Counted from the stretch's first letter, positions 1-9,437 are shown. The stretch: 64,000 nt of DNA from Oceanospirillum sediminis (GCF_014164585.1 NZ_JACJFM010000023.1:1-64000); one strand, 5' to 3'. The notes: a model not told the origin generated them from the sequence alone. Numbers and translations: made by a program.

Positions 1-8
1 TCACAGCA

Positions 9-48
9 AGCGCCCACACGAATTATCTGACTGAATTTTTAAAGAGCA
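9..48 (-). promoter_or_regulatory. rRNA leader boxA and boxC antitermination elements
   Basis: On the minus strand this reads TGCTCTTTAAAAA (36-48) followed by a GTGTGGGCGCT element (9-19). The order and spacing match the boxA/boxC region of enterobacterial 16S leaders. These elements load the Nus antitermination complex on rRNA transcripts. The 16S gene itself would lie beyond the left edge and is not in the window. Confidence 0.85.
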
Positions 49-88
49 GGTTAAGCGATGAACTCGTCTCGCTCAACCGAGGCTGCGT

Positions 89-116
89 ATTTTACAGAAG
101 CAGACCTCAGAGTCAA
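89..116 (-). promoter_or_regulatory. rRNA operon promoter P2 (proximal)
   Basis: The minus strand carries TTGACT (111-116), a 16-base spacer and TAAAAT (89-94). The discriminator is ACGCAGCCTCG, much like that of P1. It lies about 40 bases upstream of boxA, as expected for an rRNA P2 promoter. Confidence 0.7.
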
Positions 117-247
117 TCATTTTTTAATCTTTTTTCCGATTCTTCCTGAGAAGAGAGAAAAGAACCTGAGAGAGACTTAAAAGTAAAACTCAGTAAAAAC
201 AATTGGTTACTGCTGCTCATCGGGTCACCCCTTGACAGCGAGGGCGT

Positions 248-275
248 ATTATACGCACCCGGAAGCAGAGTACAA
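248..275 (-). promoter_or_regulatory. rRNA operon promoter P1 (distal)
   Basis: The minus strand carries TTGTAC (270-275), a 16-base spacer and a perfect TATAAT (248-253). A GC-rich discriminator, ACGCCCTCG, follows, as is typical of stringently controlled rRNA promoters. The sequence upstream (about 283-320) is A/T-rich and could act as an UP element. The stretch between P1 and the tyrS terminator holds no gene. Confidence 0.75.
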
Positions 276-374
276 CCCCCTGAGCAAAAATAAGTGCATT
301 TTTTGTAAAAAAGTTACAGCAGCTCTGAAACGAGCAGCAAAAGCAGGGAAATCAGAGGGTTAGCAAAAGCACGA

Positions 375-399
375 TAAAGCCCCGCACTGCGGGGCTTTA
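375..399 (-). terminator. intrinsic terminator after tyrS
   Basis: A 10-base-pair GC-rich stem (AAAGCCCCGC/GCGGGGCTTT) with a three-base loop lies 35 bases downstream of the tyrS stop on the minus strand. The following U-tract is weak, but the hairpin is very stable. It separates tyrS from the co-directional rRNA promoters. Confidence 0.7.
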
Positions 400-433
400 A
401 GCATGACAATCATCTGTTTTTTAGCAGAGTAGC

Positions 434-1633
434 TTATGCCAGAGTAATCTTAGCGAACTGCTTTTTACCAGCCTGACAGACGTAAGTACCGCCTTTTTTC
501 AGCTTCAGTCCATCTTCAGCAACTTCACCGTCCACTTTAATACTGCCAGCCTTTAACATATCACGAGCTGCATTGGAGTTTTTTGTTAAACCTGCTTTAT
601 TAATTACTGCAGTGACCGGCACTTCGACCTGCTCACCAAAGTCAACAGTAACTTCAGGTAAGTCTTCCGGCAACTCGCCGTCCTTCAGACGATTACCGGC
701 ACCTTTATGAGCATTTGCTGCTGCCTCTTCACCATGAAAACGAGCAACCAGCTCACGTGCCAGCTCAATTTTGACATCACGAGGATTAGCCCCAGCTTCA
801 ACAGAAGCTTTAAGCTCATCAATCTCACTCATTGGGCGGAAGCTCAACAACTCGTAATAACGCCATATCAGAGAATCAGGCATAGAGACGATTTTACCGA
901 ACATTTCTCCCGGTGCATCGTTAATCCCTACATAATTACCCAGAGACTTTGACATCTTCTGAACACCATCCAGCCCCTCCAGAATAGGCACTGTAATACA
1001 AATCTGAGGTTCCTGACCGGCACCTTTCTGCAATTCACGTCCCATTAACAGGTTAAATTTCTGGTCAGTACCGCCCAGCTCTACGTCCGCTTTCATTGCC
1101 ACTGAGTCATACCCCTGAACAAGCGGATACAAGAATTCATGAATAGAGATGGACTGGTTATTCTTATAACGCTTACTGAAATCATCCCGCTCCAGCATAC
1201 GAGCGACAGTCTGCTGAGCGGCCAGCTGAATCATCTCGGAAGCATTCATCTGCCCCATCCAGGTCGAGTTAAAGCAGATTTCTGTCTTTTTCGGGTCCAG
1301 GATTTTGAAAACCTGTTCAGTATAAGTTTTTGCATTACGAGCAACATCATCCTCTGAAAGAGGCTTACGCGTAACATTCTTGCCTGTGGGATCACCAATA
1401 CGCCCGGTGAAATCGCCAATAAGGAACATGACATGATGACCCAGCTCCTGGAAATGACGCAGCTTATTAATCAGAACTGTATGCCCCAGATGTAAATCTG
1501 GAGCCGTTGGATCAAAACCCGCTTTGATGCGAAGCACCCGACCGCTTTCCAGTTTTTTTACCAGTTCTTCTTCTACCAGTATTTCTTCAGTACCACGCTT
1601 AATCAGCGCCAACGCTTCATCAACGGAAGTCAT
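434..1633 (-). CDS. tyrS: tyrosyl-tRNA synthetase
   Basis: Cytoplasmic class I aminoacyl-tRNA synthetase that charges tRNA-Tyr with tyrosine. The 399-residue protein has the HIGH-type motif HLGH at residues 48-51 in a [14 protein letters not shown] context, KMSKS in the second half, and a C-terminal S4-like RNA-binding domain. Sequence style and length match the shorter, Pseudomonas-type TyrRS rather than the 424-residue E. coli enzyme. I chose the ATG at 1633 because AGGA sits seven bases upstream; an in-frame start nine codons earlier lacks a good ribosome site. It is transcribed divergently from the M23 peptidase gene and towards an rRNA operon, an order also seen in Pseudomonas relatives. 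Confidence 0.97.
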   Translation of the reverse strand: MTSVDEALALIKRGTEEILVEEELVKKLESGRVLRIKAGFDPTAPDLHLGHTVLINKLRHFQELGHHVMFLIGDFTGRIGDPTGKNVTRKPLSEDDVARNAKTYTEQVFKILDPKKTEICFNSTWMGQMNASEMIQLAAQQTVARMLERDDFSKRYKNNQSISIHEFLYPLVQGYDSVAMKADVELGGTDQKFNLLMGRELQKGAGQEPQICITVPILEGLDGVQKMSKSLGNYVGINDAPGEMFGKIVSMPDSLIWRYYELLSFRPMSEIDELKASVEAGANPRDVKIELARELVARFHGEEAAANAHKGAGNRLKDGELPEDLPEVTVDFGEQVEVPVTAVINKAGLTKNSNAARDMLKAGSIKVDGEVAEDGLKLKKGGTYVCQAGKKQFAKITLA

Positions 1634-1710
1634 CAAATTATCCTGTTTTGTCCAGAGCAACTTAAGATCAATTGTCTTTCACCAATTGTATCTTGGGAAA
1701 AATAGCGTAC

Positions 1711-1738
1711 ATTATAGCATTCGCCAGACGACACCCAA
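1711..1738 (-). promoter_or_regulatory. putative sigma70 promoter of tyrS
   Basis: The minus strand has TTGGGT (1733-1738), a 16-base spacer and a perfect TATAAT (1711-1716), about 78 bases upstream of the tyrS ATG. The -35 box is only a partial match. Confidence 0.5.
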
Positions 1739-1765
1739 CAATTTCAAACTATTCTGGTTCAGTTT

Positions 1766-3079
1766 ATGCCGTTAAAAGTATCTAAAATGAAGCATCACTT
1801 AGCACTGGGTACGATTATCTCTATCGGGTTGATCACTGCCCTGATCTCCAGTCAGGATGTTTCCGCAAAACGTATTGATGTACCACTGGATTTACAGGTC
1901 AAAACGACGCCACAGAAAAAAGACGCCGAACCTTCAGCAGACAGCTCTGACTGGCCAGAGCTGGATGAGCAATGGCAGACTTACACCGTCAAACGCGGAG
2001 AAACACTGTCTCAGTTATTTTCCAGGGCAGACTTAAGAACCAATGATCTGTACTCACTGATAAACAGCCCGGAACTGGATACTGATCTGGCCCGACTGAA
2101 GCCTGGACAGCAATTGCACTTCCAGCTGGATGATGAACAGAAGCTACAGATGGTCAGACTGGATCATTCAAAAACCCGCCTGTCTATGTTTGAACGTCAG
2201 GATTCTGGTAGTTTTTCTGAAAATATTTTGACCAGGGATACAACTAAAGAACTGACATATTCAGAAGGCCAGATTAAGGACTCCTTCTTTAATGCAGGTA
2301 AGGATGCGGAACTGAGTCACCAGACTGTTATGTCCCTGGCATCTGTCTTTGGCTGGGATATCGATTTCTCTCTGGATATGCGTCCAGGTGACACATTTAA
2401 GGTGCTTTATTATCAGGAACACCTGGATGGTCAATATTATCGCGATGGCGATATCCTGGCTGCAGAATTCACCAATCAGGGGAGAACATACCGGGCAATC
2501 CGTTACACAGACCAGAATGGAAACACGGATTATTACTCTGAAGATGGCCGCAGTATGAAAAAGCAATTCCTGCGTTCACCAATGGATTTTACCCGCATCT
2601 CTTCCCATTTCACCACACGCCGTTATCACCCCGTTCTGCATAAATTCCGTTCTCACAAAGGAACAGATTACGCAGCCAAACGCGGCACTCCTATTAAAGC
2701 CACAGGGACAGGCAAAGTCATCAGAGCCAGTACCAGTCGAGGCTATGGTAAGCATGTCATTCTTCAGCATGGCCAGCGCTATACCACCTTATATGCGCAC
2801 ATGAATGCATTCGGAAAAGGAATACGTAAAGGGACGAAGGTACGCCAGGGCCAGGTCATTGGTTACGTTGGCAGTACGGGGCTGGCAACAGGTCCACATC
2901 TGCATTACGAGTTCCGTGTCAACGGTATTCACAAAAATCCGGTGACAGTGAAGCTACCTGATGCTGATCCAATTGCTAAAAAGGAAAGAGAACGTTTTGA
3001 TCAGTATGCAAGCAACCTGCTGAGCAGCTTTGAATCTTATAGCCAGACACAGGTTGCAAAACTGGATACATCAGAATGA
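1766..3079 (+). CDS. M23 family murein endopeptidase with OapA/LysM-like domain
   Basis: Probable periplasmic, membrane-anchored peptidoglycan hydrolase of the MepM/YebA type (zinc D,D-endopeptidase). An N-terminal hydrophobic segment (about residues 9-30) serves as signal or anchor. A LysM/OapA-like segment (YTVKRGETLSQLF, about residues 71-83) follows, then a peptidase M23 domain in the last third with the zinc ligands HxxxD in SHKGTDYA and HLH in HLHYEF. The 437 residues are normal for this group. An alternative ATG seven codons in (1787) is possible, as neither start has a strong ribosome site. Its stop overlaps the anmK start by four bases (ATGA), so wall cleavage and wall recycling genes are translationally coupled. 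Confidence 0.92.
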   Translation: MPLKVSKMKHHLALGTIISIGLITALISSQDVSAKRIDVPLDLQVKTTPQKKDAEPSADSSDWPELDEQWQTYTVKRGETLSQLFSRADLRTNDLYSLINSPELDTDLARLKPGQQLHFQLDDEQKLQMVRLDHSKTRLSMFERQDSGSFSENILTRDTTKELTYSEGQIKDSFFNAGKDAELSHQTVMSLASVFGWDIDFSLDMRPGDTFKVLYYQEHLDGQYYRDGDILAAEFTNQGRTYRAIRYTDQNGNTDYYSEDGRSMKKQFLRSPMDFTRISSHFTTRRYHPVLHKFRSHKGTDYAAKRGTPIKATGTGKVIRASTSRGYGKHVILQHGQRYTTLYAHMNAFGKGIRKGTKVRQGQVIGYVGSTGLATGPHLHYEFRVNGIHKNPVTVKLPDADPIAKKERERFDQYASNLLSSFESYSQTQVAKLDTSE

Positions 3080-4188
3080 AATCACTTTATATCGGCCTGA
3101 TGTCAGGCACCAGCGCTGATGGCGTTGATGCTGTTCTGGCCGAAATAAGTATGCCATTTCAGTTCCGGGTACTGGATACTTTCGCAACGCCTTATCCGGA
3201 ACATTTTCGCAAACATTTACTGGAACTGGCTCTTTCAGAACAGGTCAGTAAACAAGCTCTTGGGGAAACAGGCTTCTACCTGGCAGGCTATTTCAGTACC
3301 GCAGCCCGGCATCTGATCAAGCAGAATAAGCTTCAAGCGGCTCAGATTACAGCTATTGGTAGTCATGGCCATACTATCGATCATGCACCGAACAGTCAGA
3401 CACCTTATACCACTCAGATAGGTAATCATGCCAGAGTGGCGGAACTGACCGGCATCACCTGCATAGCAGACTTCCGTAGCAGAGATATCGCAGCAGGTGG
3501 GCAAGGTGCACCTCTGGTCCCAGCCTTCCATCAATGGATATTTCAGTCGGCCCCTGCACACTCAGCTATTGTTAATATCGGTGGTATCAGCAATATAACG
3601 GTGCTTAATCAGCAGAATAAGGCCTGTGCCGGATACGACTGTGGTCCGGGAAATTGCCTGCTTGATAGCTGGCACCAGCAACACACTGATGAACCATTTG
3701 ATAGCGAAGGCTTATCGGCATTACAGGGCAATTTATTACCCAATCTGTTGGCAAAGATGGTCGCTGATCCTTATTTTGTAAAACCAGCCCCTAAAAGTAC
3801 CGGGCGCGAATACTTTAATATGACATGGCTGCAGCATTATCTGAAAAAATGCCCGGAAACAGCAGACTGGAAAAGCATCAGCCGGACACTGACAGAACTG
3901 ACAGCCCGATGCATCATCTCCGAAGCGGTACGGCACAAATGCAGGCATCTTTTTCTATGCGGTGGCGGAGTCCATAACACATTGCTTCGGGAAAGGCTGA
4001 CATCGCTGGCTGAAGCAGAAGGCATACAGACAGCACTGACCAGCGAACTCGGTTTAAGCGGGGACTGGGTAGAAGCGTCGGCTTTTGCCTGGCTGGCTCA
4101 CCAGACGGTCAATAAACTTACAGGAAACCTTCCGGCAGTTACCGGGGCAATCGGAGATCGTATTCTCGGAGCGGTCTATCCGGCGTGA
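3076..4188 (+). CDS. anmK: anhydro-N-acetylmuramic acid kinase
   Basis: Phosphorylates and opens 1,6-anhydro-MurNAc to MurNAc-6-phosphate during peptidoglycan recycling in the cytoplasm. The 370-residue length is typical. Diagnostic segments are the N-terminal nucleotide-binding loop LMSGTSADGVDA, GPGNCLLD in the middle, and LFLCGGGVHN near the C terminus. It overlaps the preceding M23 peptidase by ATGA, which supports a two-gene wall-turnover operon ending at the terminator just downstream. Confidence 0.96.
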   Translation: MKSLYIGLMSGTSADGVDAVLAEISMPFQFRVLDTFATPYPEHFRKHLLELALSEQVSKQALGETGFYLAGYFSTAARHLIKQNKLQAAQITAIGSHGHTIDHAPNSQTPYTTQIGNHARVAELTGITCIADFRSRDIAAGGQGAPLVPAFHQWIFQSAPAHSAIVNIGGISNITVLNQQNKACAGYDCGPGNCLLDSWHQQHTDEPFDSEGLSALQGNLLPNLLAKMVADPYFVKPAPKSTGREYFNMTWLQHYLKKCPETADWKSISRTLTELTARCIISEAVRHKCRHLFLCGGGVHNTLLRERLTSLAEAEGIQTALTSELGLSGDWVEASAFAWLAHQTVNKLTGNLPAVTGAIGDRILGAVYPA

Positions 4189-4212
4189 GTATGGGAAGGG
4201 GGTAACAGAGGT

Positions 4213-4243
4213 ATAAAAAAAGCAGCGAACGCTGCTTTTTTAT
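4213..4243. terminator. bidirectional intrinsic terminator between anmK and erpA
   Basis: AAAAAGCAGC/GCTGCTTTTT stem with an A-tract on one side and a T-tract on the other. It works for anmK on the plus strand and erpA on the minus strand, which converge here. Confidence 0.9.
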
Positions 4244-4253
4244 CTTACGAAGG

Positions 4254-4604
4254 TCAGACTGTAAAAGATGCTCCACAACCACAAGTCGTGGTTGCATTAG
4301 GATTTTTTACAATAAACTGAGCCCCTTGTAAGCCTTCCTGATAATCAACCGTTGATCCAACAAGATACTGATAACTCATAGCATCAACAACCATTCTGAC
4401 GCCATTATTGTTGATTACAGCATCATCATCCTGTGAACTTTCATCAAAGTCAAAACCGTACTGAAACCCTGAACATCCACCACCAGTTACATAAACACGT
4501 AACTTCAGTTCAGGGTTCTGTTCAGTTTCGATCAGTTCACGTACTTTCTCTGCAGCGGCATCACTCAGAATCATTGGCTGAGGGGTAAACACATCCGCGG
4601 TCAT
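4254..4604 (-). CDS. erpA: A-type iron-sulfur cluster insertion protein ErpA
   Basis: Carrier that delivers Fe-S clusters to apo-enzymes, including those of isoprenoid synthesis. The 116-residue protein shows the three conserved cluster-binding cysteines: GGGCSGF in the middle and CGCG near the C terminus. The start is supported by GGAG six bases upstream. It has its own promoter in the short gap upstream (4636-4665) and converges on anmK. ErpA rather than IscA or SufA is inferred from the isolated genomic context and overall sequence style. Confidence 0.95.
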   Translation of the reverse strand: MTADVFTPQPMILSDAAAEKVRELIETEQNPELKLRVYVTGGGCSGFQYGFDFDESSQDDDAVINNNGVRMVVDAMSYQYLVGSTVDYQEGLQGAQFIVKNPNATTTCGCGASFTV

Positions 4605-4635
4605 ATCTGGCTCCGGATTAACACACTGAAAGTGA

Positions 4636-4665
4636 ATTATCAGCTTAACCCACTAAAACAGTCAA
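4636..4665 (-). promoter_or_regulatory. putative sigma70 promoter of erpA
   Basis: The minus strand has TTGACT (4660-4665), an 18-base spacer and GATAAT (4636-4641), about 30 bases before the erpA start. Both boxes are five-of-six matches. Confidence 0.55.
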
Positions 4666-4677
4666 CTTAAGTTTTTA

Positions 4678-5247
4678 TCAGGGCTTTTTTTCAGCCCCCG
4701 CAGGAGGCTGTTTACCTGTAGCCGCATCCTTATTCTGATTTGGCACAGATCCGGAAGCTTTCTTCACAGGCAAAGCTTTTACCTTGGGGTCCGTTTCAGA
4801 TTCCAGAACAGGCTTTTCCTGAGTCACGTGTTTTGGCATTTCAGGTCGGTCTTCTGGTTTACCACGATAAGAGTGCTTCAACTGCCCACTGACCTGAGAC
4901 CCCATAACCATCTCAATCATGTTATAGAAAACATCACCCTTGATCTTCGCCTTAGAAGCCAGCTCCAGATGCTCACAGGCATGTACATCGCCAGTTACAC
5001 TGCCGTTAACAACCACATGAGGGGCGGATATCTCACCAACGACAACTCCATTTTCACTAATGCGCACAATAGCACCCGAGTTATCTTCAGCAATGATATT
5101 GCCAAAGATTTTGCCATCAATATGCAAGCCTCCCGCAAAGTGCATATCACCCACAATCTCTGCTTTGGCTGAGATCAGGGTATCAAAGTGATGACTGCTA
5201 CTGGGTTTACTATTGCTACCCTTATTGCTGTTATTACCACCAAACAT
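4678..5247 (-). CDS. bactofilin family cytoskeletal protein
   Basis: Bactofilin (formerly DUF583), a polymer-forming beta-helical protein that scaffolds cell-shape or envelope processes. The core (about residues 20-130) shows the typical repeating short beta-strand pattern with glycine turns, for example HIDGKIFGNI and VNGSVTGDV. The N terminus is polar and Ser/Asn-rich, and the C terminus is a lysine/proline-rich disordered tail. I chose the ATG at 5247, preceded by GGAG, over an upstream start inside the neighbouring gene. It follows the membrane coiled-coil gene by two bases, so the two are very likely co-translated and may act together at the membrane. Confidence 0.9.
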   Translation of the reverse strand: MFGGNNSNKGSNSKPSSSHHFDTLISAKAEIVGDMHFAGGLHIDGKIFGNIIAEDNSGAIVRISENGVVVGEISAPHVVVNGSVTGDVHACEHLELASKAKIKGDVFYNMIEMVMGSQVSGQLKHSYRGKPEDRPEMPKHVTQEKPVLESETDPKVKALPVKKASGSVPNQNKDAATGKQPPAGAEKKP

Positions 5248-5249
5248 AA

Positions 5250-6002
5250 CTAAGTCGACTCCTGAACTGACCATTCATAGTTTTTCTCTACTCTCATCGC
5301 CTTGCGGCCAGTTGATTGCAGAATCACTTCTACTTTCTCAGGCTTAAAACCTTTTGGCAGTGTCATCTCGCCTCTGACATTCTGGTAGAAACGGAAACGG
5401 AAACGCACACCAAGGTCTTTTACTTTTTCAGAAATATCTCTGAGTGGCAAAGCTCTGCGGGTATCTCCCTGATTACCTATCACACTGACCAGAACCCGAC
5501 CTTCCACGTAATCATTATTACTGGCTACCTGCGTCAGCATCAGATTGTACTCAAATCGTGCTGGATCCAGTGTTCCGGAAACATCCCAGCTTTCAATTCT
5601 TAACCCTTTATCCTCTGTTGTAGGAGCCATGACCCGTTTATAAAAGGATACTTCATTCTCCAGCTGAGCAATCCTGGCATTCAGCTCTGTAATCGTATGA
5701 CGCACTTCAGCATAAGCTTTCTGATCAACAACATTGCTCTGAGAAAGCACTGCTACTTTCTGTCTCAGCTCTTCGTTTTCACGAAAAAAATCACCCGAAG
5801 ATAATCGGAGTTTATTCAGCTCAGCTACTGCCTGGCGACGCTCCTCCCAACCCTGATACTGGCCATAACCATACCCGGCCAGTACAGCAATGATCAGAAA
5901 GATGATCATAAATATTCTTATAACGAAATTAAGAACGCGCTGCCTTGGGCTGTAAGAAACAATTTTCAGCCTTTCCTGTTTACTCTCTTTCACCATAGCC
6001 AT
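5250..6002 (-). CDS. membrane-anchored coiled-coil protein (DUF6776-like)
   Basis: Function unknown. The protein of about 250 residues has a short basic cytoplasmic N terminus and one membrane helix (about residues 25-47, rich in Ile/Phe/Leu). A coiled-coil stretch (about residues 55-125, ENEELRQKVAVL style heptads) follows, then a C-terminal beta-rich domain with conserved FRFRFYQN. It sits between argC and the bactofilin gene in one minus-strand cluster. The first ATG (6002) is chosen; a TTG at 6035 would add 11 codons. A role as membrane partner of the bactofilin is inferred from adjacency only. Confidence 0.82.
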   Translation of the reverse strand: MAMVKESKQERLKIVSYSPRQRVLNFVIRIFMIIFLIIAVLAGYGYGQYQGWEERRQAVAELNKLRLSSGDFFRENEELRQKVAVLSQSNVVDQKAYAEVRHTITELNARIAQLENEVSFYKRVMAPTTEDKGLRIESWDVSGTLDPARFEYNLMLTQVASNNDYVEGRVLVSVIGNQGDTRRALPLRDISEKVKDLGVRFRFRFYQNVRGEMTLPKGFKPEKVEVILQSTGRKAMRVEKNYEWSVQEST

Positions 6003-6038
6003 ACGGGTAACTCTGAGTATCCTTTTATCGGTCAATGA

Positions 6039-7073
6039 CTAGGGCATCAGGCCAACCTGATTCAGGCCTGTCGTTTCTTCTAAATCAAACATCAGATTCA
6101 TATTCTGGATTGCCTGACCAGATGCACCTTTTACCAGATTATCAATTACTGATAATACCACAACGCGATTGCCGTTCCCTGGACGGTGTACTGAAAGACG
6201 ACACATGTTTACACCCCGGACACTTCTCGTTGCAGGATGTGACCCGGCAGGCATGACATCAACAAAAGGTTCATTGGCATAACGCTGTTCAAATAACGCT
6301 TGCAGATCACCAGCATCCTGACTTTTAAGTTCAGAGTAAACTGTAGCATGTATTCCGCGAATCATAGGCGTCAGATGAGGTACAAAAGTCAGATCAACCG
6401 CTTGTCCGGCTGCATCACTTAATCCCTGACAAATTTCAGGTAAATGCCGGTGACCAGCCACACTATATGCCATCATAGACTCACTGGTTTCACATAGCAG
6501 GGACCCCACTTTAGCGCCACGACCAGCACCACTGACACCTGATTTACAATCAGCAATAATGCCTTCTGGTCTGATTAAACCCGCCTCCAGTAAAGGAATA
6601 GCCGCTAACTGTACTGCCGTTGGATAACAGCCCGGAACAGCCAGCAGGCGTGTACTGCGAATCGTTTCACGATTGACTTCCGGCAAACCATAAACGGCTT
6701 CATTCAGCAGATCAGGAGCGCCATGATCCTGACCATACCACTGCGCCCAGAGTTCTGGATCCCGAATACGAAAATCTGCAGATAAATCAATCACCCGTCC
6801 GCCATTTTCCAGAATTTCACCAGCCAGACTGTGAGCTACACCATGAGGCGTAGCAAAAAAGACGACGTCACAGGCAGCCAGCTGAGCGACATCTGGTACA
6901 GAGAAACACAAATCATAATGGCCTCGAAGGTTCGGATACATATCAGCAACAGCCACACCTTCTTCAGAACGAGAGGTAATCACTTCGACCTGCGCCTCCG
7001 GGTGCTGAGCCAGCAATCTGAGCAGTTCAACACCGGTGTATCCCGTACCACCTACAATACCAACTTTAATCAC
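6039..7073 (-). CDS. argC: N-acetyl-gamma-glutamyl-phosphate reductase
   Basis: NADPH-dependent third step of arginine biosynthesis. The 344-residue protein starts with the dinucleotide-binding loop [12 protein letters not shown] and carries the catalytic cysteine in [11 protein letters not shown]. The start codon is GTG (7073) with GGAGAG six bases upstream. No other arg gene is adjacent. It is followed after a short gap by the membrane coiled-coil/bactofilin pair, as in several Pseudomonas-like genomes. Confidence 0.96.
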   Translation of the reverse strand: MIKVGIVGGTGYTGVELLRLLAQHPEAQVEVITSRSEEGVAVADMYPNLRGHYDLCFSVPDVAQLAACDVVFFATPHGVAHSLAGEILENGGRVIDLSADFRIRDPELWAQWYGQDHGAPDLLNEAVYGLPEVNRETIRSTRLLAVPGCYPTAVQLAAIPLLEAGLIRPEGIIADCKSGVSGAGRGAKVGSLLCETSESMMAYSVAGHRHLPEICQGLSDAAGQAVDLTFVPHLTPMIRGIHATVYSELKSQDAGDLQALFEQRYANEPFVDVMPAGSHPATRSVRGVNMCRLSVHRPGNGNRVVVLSVIDNLVKGASGQAIQNMNLMFDLEETTGLNQVGLMP

Positions 7074-7169
7074 GTTCGCTCTCCGTTATAACCTCTTAAA
7101 TCGAATGCCGTTATAATACACAAAAGTTATGGCTTATGTAGCGCACTGCCTCCGTAAGGATTATCCATA

Positions 7170-8918
7170 TTGAGAAAGAACAAGAAACTTCAGCAATGGT
7201 TAAGCCATTTCACGATAGATCATTTCCGTGAACGCCTGGCACATCTTGATGCTCTGCCCCAGCTGGCCTTACTTGGCCTGCTGTCTGGTTTATTTACCGG
7301 TGCGGTCATCGTGATTTTTCTGAGCATACTGGATTACCTGTCTCTGCTGTTGCTGGGCACACACTCTGAAAACTATGAAAGCCTGCCGCTGTATATCCGA
7401 CTGGCAGGCCCGGCAATTGGCTGCCTGCTACTGGGGCTGATGTTCTGGTTTATTCCTGCTGCCTGGAGAGCACAGGGTATAGGCCATGTGATGGAGCGCT
7501 TTTCTTTTAACCAGGGGCATATGCCCTGGCCTAATGCAATCCATCAATTTTTCAGCGTACTGATCGCCCTGGCATCCGGTTTATCTGCAGGTCGGGAGGG
7601 GCCTGCTGTACACATGGGAGCCGCCTTAAGCAGCATTCTGGGAGTAAAACTGCGTTTACCTAATAACAGCCTGAGAATTCTGGTCGGTTGTGGCTCTGCT
7701 GCCGCCATAGGTGCTTCGTTCAATACGCCTATTGCCGGGGTCATTTTTGCCATGGAAGTGATTATGGCGGAATATACTCTGGTCGGATTTACACCTATTA
7801 TTCTGGCGTCGGTCAGTGGTACCGCTCTGAGTCAGTGGTTGCTGGGTGAACCGGTTCTGTTTGATGCCACTCCGGTCGAACTTTATTCACTGGCTGAACT
7901 GCCCTGGGTAGCAGCCAGCGGTATCATGACCGGTATTTTATCCGCTGGCTTTATTGTCATGGCCGGACGTTTATTTATTCTGCAAAGTAAACCTCTGGCA
8001 ATCCGGTTCAGCCTCGTCGCAGCCGCTACTATGCTGGCAGCCTGGTTACTGCCAGTACTGATGGGGACTGGCTATGATCTGGTCAATCAATCCTTTACCG
8101 GTGAACTTTCTCTGAATTTTTTGTTAATTCTGGCAGGTGGTAAACTGCTACTGACAGCACTGACATTCGGCCTGGGTGTCCCTGTTGGCATAGTGGGCCC
8201 TCTGGTTGTTGTTGGAGGGTTATTCGGTGCCGCTATGGGACATGTCGGAGCCTTTCTGGTAGATACCCGGGTATCCGATATCAGTGTTTATGCCATGATA
8301 GGTATGGCAGCAATGATGGCCGCCACTTTAAACGCCCCTCTGGCCGCTCTGATGGCTCTGCTGGAACTTACGAATAATCCGAATATCATCATGCCAGGCA
8401 TGCTGGCCGTTGTTTCAGCTATTCTGGCCTGCCAGTATCTGACAGAGAGAGAACCTTCTGTTTTCCGTTATATTCTGGCACTGAGAGGGCTCGATACCCG
8501 TCATACACTGATCAGCCATACTCTGAGTCGAGCCGGGGTCATTGCCGTAATGAACCAGAAATTTATCTGGTGTGAGCACCAGATCAGTCTGGCCTCATTA
8601 AAAAACCGGCTACAACAAAAACCTGTCTGGTTACTCTATAAAGATACAGATTCAGAGCAGGTATGTATGATGCCGGTCGCCGAAGTGGTCAGTTATCTGG
8701 ACGAGCTATCGGAAACAGGCCATGACCTGACAATATTATTATCTGAAATACCGTCAGAGGAGCGTCTGAACGCAGTGGCTATTGATCACAGATCCACTCT
8801 GGCACAGGCTGATCAGATGATTGCAGATCTACGTAATGAAGCCTTATATGTCACCGATCAAAGCCATCAGCCCCGTGGTGTCATCACCCGGCAGATGATC
8901 GAAAATTATTATCGCTGA
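7170..8918 (+). CDS. ClC-family chloride channel/antiporter
   Basis: Polytopic inner-membrane ClC protein of 582 residues. The gating-glutamate motif GREGP is intact (GREGPAVHMG), and the family signatures SFNTPIAGVIFAME and NAPLAALMALLE are present. The usual first selectivity motif GSGIP is replaced by GIGHV, and GIFAP is GIVGP, so ion selectivity may differ from E. coli ClcA. The last 160 residues form a cytoplasmic domain resembling a degenerate CBS pair. Translation probably begins at TTG (7170): AAGGA lies nine bases upstream and there is no ATG nearby. It heads a plus-strand run with hemJ, thiD and thiE. Confidence 0.9.
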   Translation: MRKNKKLQQWLSHFTIDHFRERLAHLDALPQLALLGLLSGLFTGAVIVIFLSILDYLSLLLLGTHSENYESLPLYIRLAGPAIGCLLLGLMFWFIPAAWRAQGIGHVMERFSFNQGHMPWPNAIHQFFSVLIALASGLSAGREGPAVHMGAALSSILGVKLRLPNNSLRILVGCGSAAAIGASFNTPIAGVIFAMEVIMAEYTLVGFTPIILASVSGTALSQWLLGEPVLFDATPVELYSLAELPWVAASGIMTGILSAGFIVMAGRLFILQSKPLAIRFSLVAAATMLAAWLLPVLMGTGYDLVNQSFTGELSLNFLLILAGGKLLLTALTFGLGVPVGIVGPLVVVGGLFGAAMGHVGAFLVDTRVSDISVYAMIGMAAMMAATLNAPLAALMALLELTNNPNIIMPGMLAVVSAILACQYLTEREPSVFRYILALRGLDTRHTLISHTLSRAGVIAVMNQKFIWCEHQISLASLKNRLQQKPVWLLYKDTDSEQVCMMPVAEVVSYLDELSETGHDLTILLSEIPSEERLNAVAIDHRSTLAQADQMIADLRNEALYVTDQSHQPRGVITRQMIENYYR

Positions 8919-8976
8919 CGCTATACAACACCCTGTAATACGCACCATTACCCACAGAACTATCCAGGAGAAAGAA

Positions 8977-9411
8977 ATGGATTACCTATGGCTGAAAGCC
9001 TTTCATATTATGGCCATTGTTACCTGGTTCAGTGGCCTCTTCTATCTGCCCAGACTGTTTGTTTATCATGCAGAAACCAGAGACACCGAAGGCAATGAAC
9101 GCTTTAAGGTTATGGAGCGTAAGCTGTACCGGGGGATTACAACACCGTCAATGGTCGTTGTCATAGGTCTTGGTATAGCGTTGCTGAGCCTGAATCCAGC
9201 CTATTATATGTCCCAACCCTGGATGCACGCTAAACTGTTACTGGTCACTCTATTGATTGTATTTCATTTTTTCTGTGGCTATCACCTGAAACAGTTCGCC
9301 AACGATAATAACCAGAAAAGTCATGTGTACTTCCGGGTTTTCAATGAATTACCGGTTCTGGCATTAATTGGTGTCATTATCCTGGTTGTCGTGAAACCGT
9401 TCTCAGGCTGA
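8977..9411 (+). CDS. hemJ: protoporphyrinogen IX oxidase HemJ
   Basis: Membrane protein that oxidises protoporphyrinogen IX to protoporphyrin IX, the penultimate haem step, in bacteria lacking HemG/HemY. The 144 residues contain four predicted membrane helices. The conserved N-terminal histidine (LKAFHIMAIVTWFSGLFYLPR) sits in the first helix, and RKLYRGI follows it. The start has a clear AGGAG site. Its neighbours include another haem gene, hemL, 1.5 kb downstream. Confidence 0.92.
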   Translation: MDYLWLKAFHIMAIVTWFSGLFYLPRLFVYHAETRDTEGNERFKVMERKLYRGITTPSMVVVIGLGIALLSLNPAYYMSQPWMHAKLLLVTLLIVFHFFCGYHLKQFANDNNQKSHVYFRVFNELPVLALIGVIILVVVKPFSG

Positions 9412-9437
9412 TAGTGATACAGAATACAGGAGTAACC

